NCBI GenBank assembly: GCA_002104945.1 | Contig: MCFH01000056.1 | Coordinates: forward strand, 295,039 to 359,038 | Source of the DNA: Piromyces finnis | Taxonomy: Eukaryota; Neocallimastigomycota; Neocallimastigomycetes; Neocallimastigales; Neocallimastigaceae | Length of the DNA: 64,000 nucleotides | Direction of reading: 5' to 3' | Part shown: positions 32,424 to 42,607 of the stretch, piece after piece | Position numbering within the stretch: position 1 is the first letter of the stretch | How the letters are laid out: each line of letters begins with the position of its first letter | Position numbers and translations under genes: made by a program | Notes under the pieces: generated by a model | Told to the model about the DNA's origin: nothing | The model's database searches: none | What the model saw: only the letters and a program-made list of their open reading frames with translations

Positions 32424-35400
32424 ATGGAAGGACAAATATTTGATAACGCCTCACTAAAAGACGGTTTCGCAGGAGACAGAAAATATCTCAAAGGTTTCTT
32501 AGCCAAAATAGAACTTGTTTTTCTCCTTTATCCCGAAAGATATCAAGATGAAGAGAGCAAGGTTATCTACCTGATTTCTCGCCTTTATGGAAATGCATTA
32601 AATTGGGCCGCTACGCTTATTGATAACCATGATCCATGTCTGACCAACTACCAAGCATTCAAGGAAAGACTAAAGGCATTCTATGGGAACAATGATGCAG
32701 TCTACGTAGCCAATCAAATGCTACGTACTCTCAAGCAACATCGTTTGGGCGGCATCAGAGGATACATCCTTGAATTTAACAAATACTCTGATGAATCTAA
32801 CTGGAATGAAGAGGCTAAGATGGATGCTTTTATCGCTGGGCTCAACCAAGAAGTTGCAATGAAGATATTAGAGATGTTCCCAGGACCAAGAGATTTGTTT
32901 TCCCTCCAAACTATTGCAGCTAGAATAGACTCCAAACTTGCTACCAGGGGATTATTTTTTGACAAAAATTCTAAGGGACCAAGTTCTAATTCCAGCAATG
33001 GCTCCAGAAAGGCTTCCACAAATCTAAAAGAACATCCCAAGAAGAAAAGATACTTTGGTCCGTTATCCAAGGAAGAAAAAGAAAGAAGAAGTAAGGAAAA
33101 CTTATGTGTCTATTGTGGATCTCCAGGACACCAACTGAAAGATTGTCATAAGAGAAGAAATAAAAACTCAACATTCGAATCTTTAGTTTCTCTACAAAAT
33201 AATTCTACCAATTCCAAGAAAAATCAACAAGATAGGGTAACCTCAAATTTTAAACTATCGTTTGAACTAAACACAAAAATTCTTATAGACTCCGGTTCTA
33301 CACTTAATCTAATAGATGTCGACTATTGCAACGATCACAATATTCCCTACCACTATGAAGAAGATTTACCCAACGTATTCGGTATTGGTGGTAGCCAAAA
33401 ACTGTTCGGAGTTACTCCACCTCTTAATCTTCGCTACATGGATCACCTATGCCGTACTGTCTTTTACGTTACTGATCTGCCTGTATATCCTTGTATTCTA
33501 GGTCTACGTTGGCTTAAGGAACATAACCCAAGTATTGACTTTGAAAATAATAAATTATCTTTTGGTTCTTCATATTGCTTGGATCATTGTATGACTCTCC
33601 CTTCGAATGTTCCCGAATTCCATCAGGAAACTTCTGTTTTTTCTACTGATTGCAATAACTCTTCTTCCGTTTCTTTGCCTATTTTTATTGACAAACCTAA
33701 ATCTTCTTTTTCAAATTCTAAGTTATCTCATCCTCGTAATCCCAAAGAAAATCGTTCTAAATCTGTCTTAATTAACAATGAATCTGTTAACGATCCTTTA
33801 TCACAAGAGACTTGTACTGTCATGGCTTCTAATATATCTCTTTCTAAAGTTGATTCTTGTTCACCAAAAAACTCTCTTTATGAGTCAAATCCTATTACTA
33901 AACTTCCGAAGGAATTAGAATCATATATGGACGTCTTTAGCGAATCTTCTGCTGATCAATTACCACCTCATCGTCCTTATGATTGCCAAATAAACCTAAT
34001 CGAAAATGCCAAGCTATTTTATGGACCAATCTACCCACTAACAGACGAAGAAACAAGAGTTTTGAAGGATTATATCGATGAAAACCTCAAAAAGGGTTTC
34101 ATTAGGAAATCCAAATCTCCTGCTGGTGCGCCTGTACTTTTCGTTCCTAAAAAGAATGGTGAACTCCGTCTTTGTCAAGATTATAGGGAACTCAACAAAA
34201 TTACCATTAGAGATTCCTATCCTCTACCTCTGATTCAAGATATGCTAGAGCATCTTAGTAAAGCGAAAATCTTCTCAAAATTGGATTTACGATCAGCATA
34301 TAACTTGGTCCGAATCAAAAAGGGTGATGAATATAAAACAGCTTTCACCTGCAAATTCGGCCACTTTGAATACCTGGTAATGCCATTCGGACTGAAAAAC
34401 GCCCCGGCTGTTTTTCAGCATTTTATCAATGATGTTCTGGAAAATATTCTAGGGATTTTTGTTTATTCATATATTGACGATTTAATTATTTTTTCTGAAA
34501 ACCATAAATCCCACATTAAGCACGTTATCGAAGTCCTGGATCGCTTAAGAAATGCTGGTCTTTATGCTAAGCTTGAAAAGTGTGAATTCTTTGTTTCCTC
34601 TATTGATTTCCTTGGTCATCGTATATCCTCTGAAGGTATACATATGGACCCCAATAAAGTTTCTGCTATTATTAATTGGCCAGTTCCGTCCAGTGTCAAG
34701 GAAGTTCAATCTTTTATTGGCCTAGCCAACTACTATCGTCGGTTTATTCCTAATTTTGCCAAAGTTGCACAACCCCTTCACAGACTACTTCGTAAAAACG
34801 TTAAATTTGATTTTTCCTCTGAAGCTCTTGATGCATTTAATACCATTAAATCATTAATTTCATCTGCTCCCATCCTGTCTCATCCAAATCGTGATCTTCC
34901 CTTTATTGTTGAAACCGACTCTAGCAACTTTGCTATAGGAGCAGTTCTGTCTCAAAAATCTCCTGATGATAAAATGATCCATCCTGTCGCTTTCTATTCA
35001 AGATCTCTTACTTCCGCTGAAAGAAACTATCCTATATACGATAAAGAACTTTTAGCTATTGTTAATGCTCTTGAAACTTGGCGACATTTTCTCAAAGGTG
35101 CTTTAACCCCGTTTACTATTTATTCAGATCATCGAAACTTACTATATCAAAAGAAACCGGAAAAAATGTCACAACGTCTTGTTCGTTGGGCCCTTTTCCT
35201 TTCCGAATTTAACTTTAAAATTCTCTACTGCTCTGGTTCATCAAATGGTAAACCTGATGCGCTTTCACGAAGACCTGATTTTATGGATTCCTCTCTTCCT
35301 TCTGATGCTCCTTTTTCGGTTTTACGCCCTGAGAATTTCTGCGCTTTGATTTGTTCCATTTCTTCTCTTAATGATGAAATATTATCTGAATATGTGAACG

Positions 35401-36788
35401 ACTCTTTTTACATTGACATTTGCAATTTTCTTGAAAATAAGAATCTCCCAGCTCCACATCCACAAAGTAATAAATTCTCTCTTAGTAATAGTTTTCTTCT
35501 TTTTGATAATAGAATCTATGTCCCTTTAAAATGCCGTCCCTCCGTTTTGAAACTCTGTCATGATTCCCCATCTGCCGGTCATTTTGGTATCCGCAAAACT
35601 ATTTCTTTGATCTCTCGTGACTTTTGGTGGCCATCCATTTCTATTGATGTTAAGAATTATATCCGATCTTGCGAGATTTGTTGCCGCTCCAAGCCTTCTC
35701 GTCATAAACCATATGGTTTACTTCAACCCCTTGAGATTAGTGACCATCCTTGGGCTTCTATTTCTATGGATTTCATTACTGACCTCCCTCCTTCGGATGG
35801 ATTTAACACTATTCTTGTTGTAGTTGACCGCCTTACTAAAATGTGCCACCTCATTCCCTTTAAAGGTATTCCTTCTGCTTCTGATACTGCTTTTGCTTTT
35901 TTGAATTATATTTTCAAAATTCACGGTCTCCCCTCTGAAATTATTTCCGATAGAGGCGCGCAATTCACTTCGAAATTTTGGAAATCTATTTGCCAATCTT
36001 TGGACGTCAATGTTAAATATTCTTCACCATATCATCATCAATCCAATGGCCAAACGGAGAGGGTAAACTCCGTTGTTGAACAATATTTAAGATGCTTTTC
36101 TAATTATAAAGGAACAAACTGGATCAACTTTCTTCTATTGGCAGAATTCAGTTACAATAATGCTGTTCAAGACTCAACAAAATTCTCACCATTCTTCCTA
36201 AATTATGGTTATCACCCAAAATACTCTCCGGTAATTCCTGACCAAACGAATGTTCCAAGAGCTGAAGAATTTACAAGAGACTTTGAAGACCTAATGGAGA
36301 AACTAAAAGAAAACTTAAAGAAGGCCATCCAAGTTCAAAAGAAATACGCCGACAAGTATAGACAAGAACCTCCGACATTCAAGACTGGTGACAAAGTATG
36401 GTTGGATAGCTCCTTAATAATTCATAAAGGAAATAAAAAATTTAATCCTAGGAAACTTGGCCCGTTTAGGATAATTAGTAAAATCTCTAATCTCACTTAT
36501 AAATTAGAATTACCAAAATCGCTGAAGATTTACCCAATTGTTCATGTTTCAAACCTAGAACCGTATTATGAAGATAGTTTTGGAAGAATCAAAGATCCAC
36601 CTCCACCTATAATAGTAAATGAAGAAGAAGAATACGAAGTAGAAGAAATACTTGATAAAAGAAAGCATTATGGGAAGATTCAATATCTAATAAAATGGAA
36701 AGGTTATCCGCTTTCAGAAGCATCTTGGGAACCTGAAAGTAATTTAAACTGCGATGAACTAATTAAAAACTTTAATAATTCACATTAG
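32424..36788 (+). CDS. Element F Gag-Pol polyprotein
   Basis: 1,454 codons from an ATG with A at -3 and G at +4. Gag capsid-like region, then zinc knuckle CVYCGSPGHQLKDC (about 228), protease LIDSGS (about 287), RT with YIDD (about 685), RNase H TDSS (about 831, catalytic Asp kept), integrase zinc finger CHDSPSAGHFGI...CEICC (about 1047-1091), core D (DFITDLPPS, about 1117), D in SDRGAQFTS (about 1176), E in NSVVEQYLRC (about 1219), and a canonical C-terminal chromodomain (about 1401-1452: EYEVEEILDKR, YLIKWKGYPLSEASWEPE). No stops or frameshifts. In chromoviruses this domain guides integration to particular chromatin. All functions in one frame; processing presumably separates them. Confidence 0.95.
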   Translation: MEGQIFDNASLKDGFAGDRKYLKGFLAKIELVFLLYPERYQDEESKVIYLISRLYGNALNWAATLIDNHDPCLTNYQAFKERLKAFYGNNDAVYVANQMLRTLKQHRLGGIRGYILEFNKYSDESNWNEEAKMDAFIAGLNQEVAMKILEMFPGPRDLFSLQTIAARIDSKLATRGLFFDKNSKGPSSNSSNGSRKASTNLKEHPKKKRYFGPLSKEEKERRSKENLCVYCGSPGHQLKDCHKRRNKNSTFESLVSLQNNSTNSKKNQQDRVTSNFKLSFELNTKILIDSGSTLNLIDVDYCNDHNIPYHYEEDLPNVFGIGGSQKLFGVTPPLNLRYMDHLCRTVFYVTDLPVYPCILGLRWLKEHNPSIDFENNKLSFGSSYCLDHCMTLPSNVPEFHQETSVFSTDCNNSSSVSLPIFIDKPKSSFSNSKLSHPRNPKENRSKSVLINNESVNDPLSQETCTVMASNISLSKVDSCSPKNSLYESNPITKLPKELESYMDVFSESSADQLPPHRPYDCQINLIENAKLFYGPIYPLTDEETRVLKDYIDENLKKGFIRKSKSPAGAPVLFVPKKNGELRLCQDYRELNKITIRDSYPLPLIQDMLEHLSKAKIFSKLDLRSAYNLVRIKKGDEYKTAFTCKFGHFEYLVMPFGLKNAPAVFQHFINDVLENILGIFVYSYIDDLIIFSENHKSHIKHVIEVLDRLRNAGLYAKLEKCEFFVSSIDFLGHRISSEGIHMDPNKVSAIINWPVPSSVKEVQSFIGLANYYRRFIPNFAKVAQPLHRLLRKNVKFDFSSEALDAFNTIKSLISSAPILSHPNRDLPFIVETDSSNFAIGAVLSQKSPDDKMIHPVAFYSRSLTSAERNYPIYDKELLAIVNALETWRHFLKGALTPFTIYSDHRNLLYQKKPEKMSQRLVRWALFLSEFNFKILYCSGSSNGKPDALSRRPDFMDSSLPSDAPFSVLRPENFCALICSISSLNDEILSEYVNDSFYIDICNFLENKNLPAPHPQSNKFSLSNSFLLFDNRIYVPLKCRPSVLKLCHDSPSAGHFGIRKTISLISRDFWWPSISIDVKNYIRSCEICCRSKPSRHKPYGLLQPLEISDHPWASISMDFITDLPPSDGFNTILVVVDRLTKMCHLIPFKGIPSASDTAFAFLNYIFKIHGLPSEIISDRGAQFTSKFWKSICQSLDVNVKYSSPYHHQSNGQTERVNSVVEQYLRCFSNYKGTNWINFLLLAEFSYNNAVQDSTKFSPFFLNYGYHPKYSPVIPDQTNVPRAEEFTRDFEDLMEKLKENLKKAIQVQKKYADKYRQEPPTFKTGDKVWLDSSLIIHKGNKKFNPRKLGPFRIISKISNLTYKLELPKSLKIYPIVHVSNLEPYYEDSFGRIKDPPPPIIVNEEEEYEVEEILDKRKHYGKIQYLIKWKGYPLSEASWEPESNLNCDELIKNFNNSH

Positions 36789-37017
36789 TAATAGTTATTA
36801 AATTAAAAAAAAAATTAGTAATTGATAAGAGAAAAAGAGAATAGAAAATAGAAAATGAAAAAATATATTTATAATTTAATATTCATGTAATTTAAAAAAA
36901 AAAAAAAAAAATTTTTTTTTTCAAAATGTATTCACTCGTTTCAATTATTTCTTTTATAATAAAGTAACAAATAAATTTAGTTGATTCGTCTGGTATCCGA
37001 ATCCTGGAGGAGGACCA
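36789..37017 (+). other. Element F 3' region with hairpin and polypurine tract
   Basis: AT-rich with an A-run and T-run at 36893-36921. GATTCG (36983-36988) pairs with CGAATC (36998-37003) around TCTGGTATC, then GGAGGAGGACCA leads into the 3' LTR. This is the counterpart of the D hairpin. Confidence 0.6.
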
Positions 37018-37424
37018 TGTAACGAATCATAGAAATTAGTAACCTGTCTTAGTGGTTAGTAACTAAGACCTTGGTTTGAACTACTCGAGTTCGAAACCTC
37101 ATTAATATCTTTTTTTAATTATTAAAATATTTTATAACGAAATTTTACCAAAGAAGATAATTTCTGATTGGCTTAAAAATTTAAGTTGTAAAATTTTTAT
37201 AAATTTACTTTTAAAAATTTTTATATAAATACGAGTGAAATTTCTCAAAAAATTATTTTTAATTCGAGTTTTTATTAACAAAAAATTTTATAATAAAAAT
37301 AAAATTATTAAACACTAACCTGTTATAATTTTGTTAAGTGTTCAATAATAAAATTTTTATTTGCTTTTATTATTTTCCTTTTTATATATTTGTGTTTTTA
37401 TTTATTGAACATTAGTTCTTTACA
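37018..37424 (+). mobile_element. Element F 3' LTR
   Basis: 407 bp, one base different from the 5' LTR, followed by TAGAT. Confidence 0.95.
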
Positions 37425-37468
37425 TAGATACCCTAACGTATTCTTGGTTTTCGTTAGGTAATTGTTAT
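37425..37468 (-). other. Element G leader, end next to the LTR
   Basis: After the TAGAT duplication the G leader continues to the LTR. The last 11 nt, GTAATTGTTAT at 37458-37468, are the primer site on the minus strand, as in B and C. Confidence 0.7.
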
Positions 37469-38074
37469 TGTAATGTTGAACACAGAAAGAATAGATTAGG
37501 ATATCTATTCTATTACAATAACACAAAAATTTGAAAAAATAAAATAAAAAATTGTTTTATAAAATATCTTTTATTATAATAGAATTTTAATAATAACAAT
37601 TACATCGATAAAATGATGAAAAATATCTTCTATTTATATTTTTCCTAAATACATTTATATTATATTATAACTATTTATTTCTTATATATTATTATTTAAA
37701 ATCTACACTAAAATCTTAATTATTAATAAATATTTAAACTATAACTATTTTTAGTAAAATACAATTGGCAATTCAAATTAAGTACTATTTAATTTGAATA
37801 TGTGCCCATGTATTATTGATATATTAATCATTTATTATTTATCTATTTCTATAAAAAAACAATACTAAAACTAGGGATTTAAATTGAGAATATTAATTTA
37901 CTTGTTAAACATTAAAAATAAATTAATAATTTATTTTGTTTTAAACTTTAATTATTAATAAATAAATTATGTCTCATTTTCTTTTTCTGAATATAATTTG
38001 TGTAACTTAAACAATAATACTTGTGGCTTAAGTTACATTAAAGATATCAAACGCCTCTGTTTGATATCTTTACA
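37469..38074 (-). mobile_element. Element G 5' LTR
   Basis: 606 bp, minus orientation, TGTAATGTTG...TATCTTTACA, followed by AGTGG (38075-38079) in the A pol frame. Its U5 (ACACAAAAATTTG) resembles C more than B. The terminal hairpin loop (38052-38059) is in the orientation of the B 5' LTR. Confidence 0.9.
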
Positions 38075-38591
38075 AGTGGGGACAGGCCAATCTAGGATGG
38101 CATTTACTTTACTACTATCCATTTTCAAGCCATCTCTTGATATCACATAACCAAGAAAAGTTGTCTCAGAGACGTCAAATTCACACTTCTCTAATTTAAC
38201 GAACAAGTGGTTATCTAACAATTTTCTCAAAACCTTTTTTTACATGCTCATGATGTTCTTCAAGATTATTGGAATAAATCAAAATATCATCAATATATGA
38301 TATTACAAAATCATCTAAGTATTCACTAAGAACATCGTTAATGAAATGTTGAAAAGTAGCAGGTGCATTCTTTAAGCCAAAAGGCATTACGAGATATTCG
38401 AAGTGATCATATCTAGTTCTGAAGGCTGTTTTGAACTCGTCGCCCTCTTTAATTCTTACTAAGTTATAGGCAGATTTTAGATCTAACTTGGTAAAATACT
38501 TAGCTCCTTTCACTCTATCCAATAAATCACCGATTAAAGGAAGTGGATATGAGTTTCTGATTGTCATATCATTTAATTTTCTATAATCAAC
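38075..38591 (-). pseudogene. Element A RT, middle part
   Basis: Minus-strand RT of [51 protein letters not shown], then a frameshift in a homopolymer (seven T at 38235-38241 where six would keep the frame), then [12 protein letters not shown] and DWPVPT up to the AGTGG junction, from where it resumes at 11238. The YIDD catalytic box is intact. Confidence 0.9.
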
Positions 38592-38961
38592 TGTAACGAA
38601 ATATTATAATAATAAACACACACACTCTAATGTATCAAATATATATGTATTTTTTTTAATAATGTTTATTTATTAAATTTATTATTATAATACGACTAAC
38701 TCGCTAGGTCAGTGTATTATCAAACTAAAGACGAAACAAAAAAAACTAATTTTTATTAATTATTAATAAAAACACTAAAGAACTATTTTATCTTTCTTAT
38801 TCTCTCTTTTATACATGAAAATTATTTTTTTTTTTAATACAATTTGATAAGTGAATTAATTACTTAATGATTGGTTATAAAAATATAATTATGAAATTTT
38901 CATTAATCTAACCTTAATGATTTTCTAGTCTAACCCTTATCATTAGATATACCTCATTACA
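38592..38961 (-). mobile_element. Solo D-type LTR in element A
   Basis: 370 bp, reverse complement of the element D LTR (ends TGTAACGAAA and CCTCATTACA), flanked by TCAAC at 38587-38591 and 38962-38966. It sits in the A RT between CVDYRKLND codons. No internal region: a simple solo LTR. Confidence 0.95.
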
Positions 38962-40745
38962 TCAACACATAATCGTAATGAACCATCTTTCTTTTTTACG
39001 AACAACACAGGTGCCCCAGCAGGAGATGTAGATTTCCTTATAAACCCTTTTTCTAAATTTTCCTTTATATAATTTTTTAATTCATCTCTTTCTGCTTCAG
39101 TTAAGGGGTACAAAGGACAATAAAATAAATTTGCATTATCTTTTAATTTAATCTCACAATCGTATTCACGATGTGGAGGTAATACATCACAATTTTTTGA
39201 ATTAAACACTTCTTTAAACATAATATATTGTGGAGGTACGGAGACCGATTTCAAATCTTTATTATAAAAGTTTTCGTTATTATGTACATTACTAATATTA
39301 CATTTATTATAGTTATTACATGTATTATCATCAATTAAATTATTATCACTACAGTGAGTACAATTAAAACTTTTACAATTTTTAATGTTAATTTTATTGT
39401 TACGTCTTTTATTCTTATAGCTAAAACTATTATTACTATTGCTATTACTAATATCACTATAACTATTACTATTACTAATATCGTCATCTATCTCTTCACA
39501 TAGAGTGCGAACCTTTACTCTTCGACCACGGATGTAATCAACCTCTTCCTCATCCTCAGAATCATAGAATTTCCTTTTGTGTAACATATTAGATTGATTA
39601 CTTGGATAATTGTCTTTGTCGTCATCCAAGTAGCAAGGGGAAGAAGGCCTAACACTAAAATGATTCTTCATATAATCAGTATCAATATCTTCGTTTATGG
39701 GCTCCTTTCCTTTACAAGACTTCTTCAATTTATAACAAGAACGTTTTCTCTTGCCGTTGTTGCAGTGGCGAGCGCAATATCCAGAGGGAAAAGAAATTTT
39801 AGAAGCATCATGATAATGGATTGGACAATGCTTCCTGATCAATGGAATTTCAAGGATGATATCTACGTCAGGGATTCTAAGTAAATATAGTTTAATAACT
39901 TCTTGGTGATTGCGTAAGCGTAAGATGCACTTGGATGTTTCACTTTCCACAGAAGAAACCCCTTGACCTAATCCAGTTACCCGGATCGATTTTCTTATTT
40001 TATTAACTGGTATCTTGTATTTCTTGATAAAATCGGGGTGGATGAAGTTGAGGTCTGAACCAGAATCGATCAACCCTCTTGCCTTAATTTCTTCTCTGTT
40101 ATCTGGTTTTAGATAGAAATCCATAATATTAGATTTTTTCTTTGGTAAACAGTTATTCTTCATTAGTTCTTGAATCTTAAGCATGTCCATAGTTTCATCA
40201 AGCTTGATGATTCTATTAAGAGAGCCAAACACTGGGACTTTTGTGCTGGAGGCTTTATCTAACTTACTTCCATTGGGCTTCTTTTTGCTAGGACAGTTAA
40301 ATTGGAGGTGTCCAGGTTTTTTACACAAGAAGCAAAGCCCTTTTCTCTTTTCTTCGTTGTGAGAATTAGTGCTTTCAACGTAGTTATTCTTCTTTGAATT
40401 CAAATATTGGTGCGAGAATTTTGATCCACTCTTAATTCTCATCAAGTCGACGTCCATTGGATCAGAATGGTCAGGATGGTTGGAATCATCATTGCCAAGT
40501 CTATTATAGAAGTACTCACTGATACTAATTCTCTTAGTGAGGCTTTCTATATTAATTACATCTCTAAACAATTTATTAATATCAGTTGGATTTGGATTTA
40601 CAATAGCTAGGTGTTCCCTCATTTTAAAATGAAGTCCTTGAAGGAACATATAAATTTTAGCCGATTCATTGAAGTTTGAATACTGGCCAATTCTTTTGAA
40701 TTCATTTATATACGAATAAACATTGTTATAGCGCTTTTGTTTAAA
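38962..40745 (-). pseudogene. Element A gag-protease-RT start, 5'-truncated
   Basis: Minus-strand frame from about 40745 (YSYINEFKRIG, matching mid-Gag of B and C) through zinc knuckle CFLCKKPGHLQFNC, protease LIDSGS, an Asn/Ser-rich linker with CNNYNKCN, and RT start (LPPHREYDCEIKL, AGAPVLFVKKKDGSLRLC) to the solo LTR. This stretch has no stops, although the rest of A is damaged. The first half of gag, the leader and the 5' LTR are absent; ordinary AT-rich DNA follows. Confidence 0.9.
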
Positions 40746-41545
40746 TTAAATAATTTCACTAATTATTTTAAAACACCTTTAAAAGTCGCCTTTTGATATT
40801 TGATTCAGTGGAAGGGTTATGCTTTCAAAATTTAATGTCAATACACTATAACCCTTAACGAAAAACAAATAAGCCCAAAATAAGGTGTAACTCACTAAAA
40901 TAAAAACAAGTTTACTAGAAAACTTTGGTGAAAAAGCTATATTTTGGTACAATCGCGGTCCTTCTAACTAAGCATTTAAGGAAAATACGATCATTTAAAT
41001 AAATCAAAATCAATGATATCAAGTATGGATCATAAACATTTCTTATGACTTTATAAAAATATATCAATAAGCATTCTAGTTATATTAAATTAATGAAAAT
41101 AGCCGTTACTAAAAATAGAACTAAACCATTTAAGTATAACAGTTATCATACATAAATAAAATAATTATTATAAATTAGGTTAACGGCAAGCTTTATTATT
41201 AAAAATTAATTTTTTTAAAATAATAATTATCTAGTTATAAAAAATATGTCATTATTAATTAATAATAATGAATTATTAATTGAATAGTTTTTATAATTAT
41301 TAATTATAATCAAATGCTTAAAAGATTAATCATATGTTTATTTTATTTTATGTCATGACAAACAAACAGTTTTGTAATTTATTATATTATATTATTAATA
41401 TATTACATGTAATCCTTTATTGTTATTCTTATCAAATTAATAATCTTAACAAAAGATATAAAATAGAATGAATTGAATTCAATTTTAATTTTTTGTAAAG
41501 ATTATAATCTTAATTATATAATTATCAAATATATTATATCATTTA

Positions 41546-41612
<67 letters not shown>
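41546..41612. repeat. (ATT)n microsatellite
   Basis: About 22 uninterrupted ATT units. Confidence 0.95.
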
Positions 41613-41615
<3 letters not shown>

Positions 41616-42571
41616 AATAATAAAAAGTTACTTTAAAAACAAATATTAATTTTTCTTATTGGGAAGTTTTAAGTGTTATAAGTGTTATAGTTAAATTTAA
41701 TTTCTTAAAAAACATTTTACTATATAATTAATAATATTCTGAATTGGTCGAATAACCAAACCCCAAATGCTAAACAGAAAATAATGAATTAAATTCAAAA
41801 CTTTGACACATAAATATAAAAATTCATTTCAATAAAAAAATAATATTAAATATAACAAAATTAAACTAGGATATATTGACATAAACACTATGCTAGTGGA
41901 CTTTTTTAACCAAAACTATTAATGGATCAAAAATGCAAAATTTTACCGATATTATATTTACAAAATAATAACAAACTTTACAAAATTTATAATCAGCTTT
42001 ATTTTGTATTTTTACATTCAACTATTTAAATTTTTTTTTAATTTCTTAATCTCTTCAAATTTAATTTTTATTCTTAATAAAAAAATATTTGAGGGGAATG
42101 TTTAACATCAATCATTTAACTTAAATCTAGAAATATGTAGAATAGAATAGAATTATGTATTACTACTATATTTAGTCATAGAATATTCCCTTGTTATATT
42201 ATACGCTACAATTCTTAATATGAATATTTATGAATTATTTATGCACTATTTATGCTTTTTATTAATAATATTAATAAAGTTTATATTAAAAAACAATGTT
42301 AGAGTTTTCTCAAAAGTGATCAATATTAATTTATATAATTAAAGTCACTACTCGAGTCATCCAACTTTCTATAAATAATTCAATTTAAGAAATTCTCCAT
42401 TATTATTAAATAAGATTAGATAATAAATATTCTTGATTTCAAACCTAATTAATTATAAAGATTAATTAATAATTTTTTCAAATAATTTTTGATAAATAAC
42501 CTCAATCATAATCAAACCAAAAAACCTTTGGATCAAAAATCATTAGTAATAATTATTAAAATAGGATAATT

Positions 42572-42573
<2 letters not shown>

Positions 42574-42603
<30 letters not shown>
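42574..42603. repeat. (TA)n microsatellite
   Basis: About 15 TA units. Confidence 0.95.

Positions 42604-42607
<4 letters not shown>

Larger units (their letters stand above)
31315..37424 (+). mobile_element. Element F, full-length Ty3/gypsy chromovirus
   Basis: 6,110-bp element with two 407-bp LTRs (31315-31721, 37018-37424) that differ by eye at one base (AAGTTATAAA versus AAGTTGTAAA). The TAGAT duplication is at 31310-31314 and 37425-37429. Single open gag-pol. Young and possibly active. Related to D in protein sequence but with a different LTR. Confidence 0.96.
11239..38074 (-). mobile_element. Composite nested insertion G/B in element A
   Basis: LTRs of one family, both in minus orientation, bound this block: 11239-11841 (603 bp) and 37469-38074 (606 bp). 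The A coding sequence on both sides carries AGTGG (11234-11238, 38075-38079), a 5-bp duplication proving the block entered A. The two bounding LTRs are not identical, however: the left one matches the split 5' LTR of B (23228-29858) at its TGTAATGGCG end, whereas the right one reads TGTAATGTTG. The flank of the B 5' LTR at 29859 is GTTCC inside the gag start of a second element (G). I infer that B inserted into G and that B-G recombination removed most of G. Confidence 0.75.

Noticed and set aside
38235-38241. Programmed frameshift in the RT of A
   Set aside because: A one-base homopolymer gain in an element already carrying three stops; mutation or sequencing error is simpler.
40812-40856. 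Inverted repeat AAGGGTTAT/ATAACCCTT as a terminator or element end
   Set aside because: Only 9 bp, 27-nt spacer, no neighbouring gene or second copy.
7671-42101. Shared TTTGAGGGGAATG at about 7672 and 42089 as polypurine tracts of another LTR family
   Set aside because: No LTR with TG...CA ends could be placed next to either copy.
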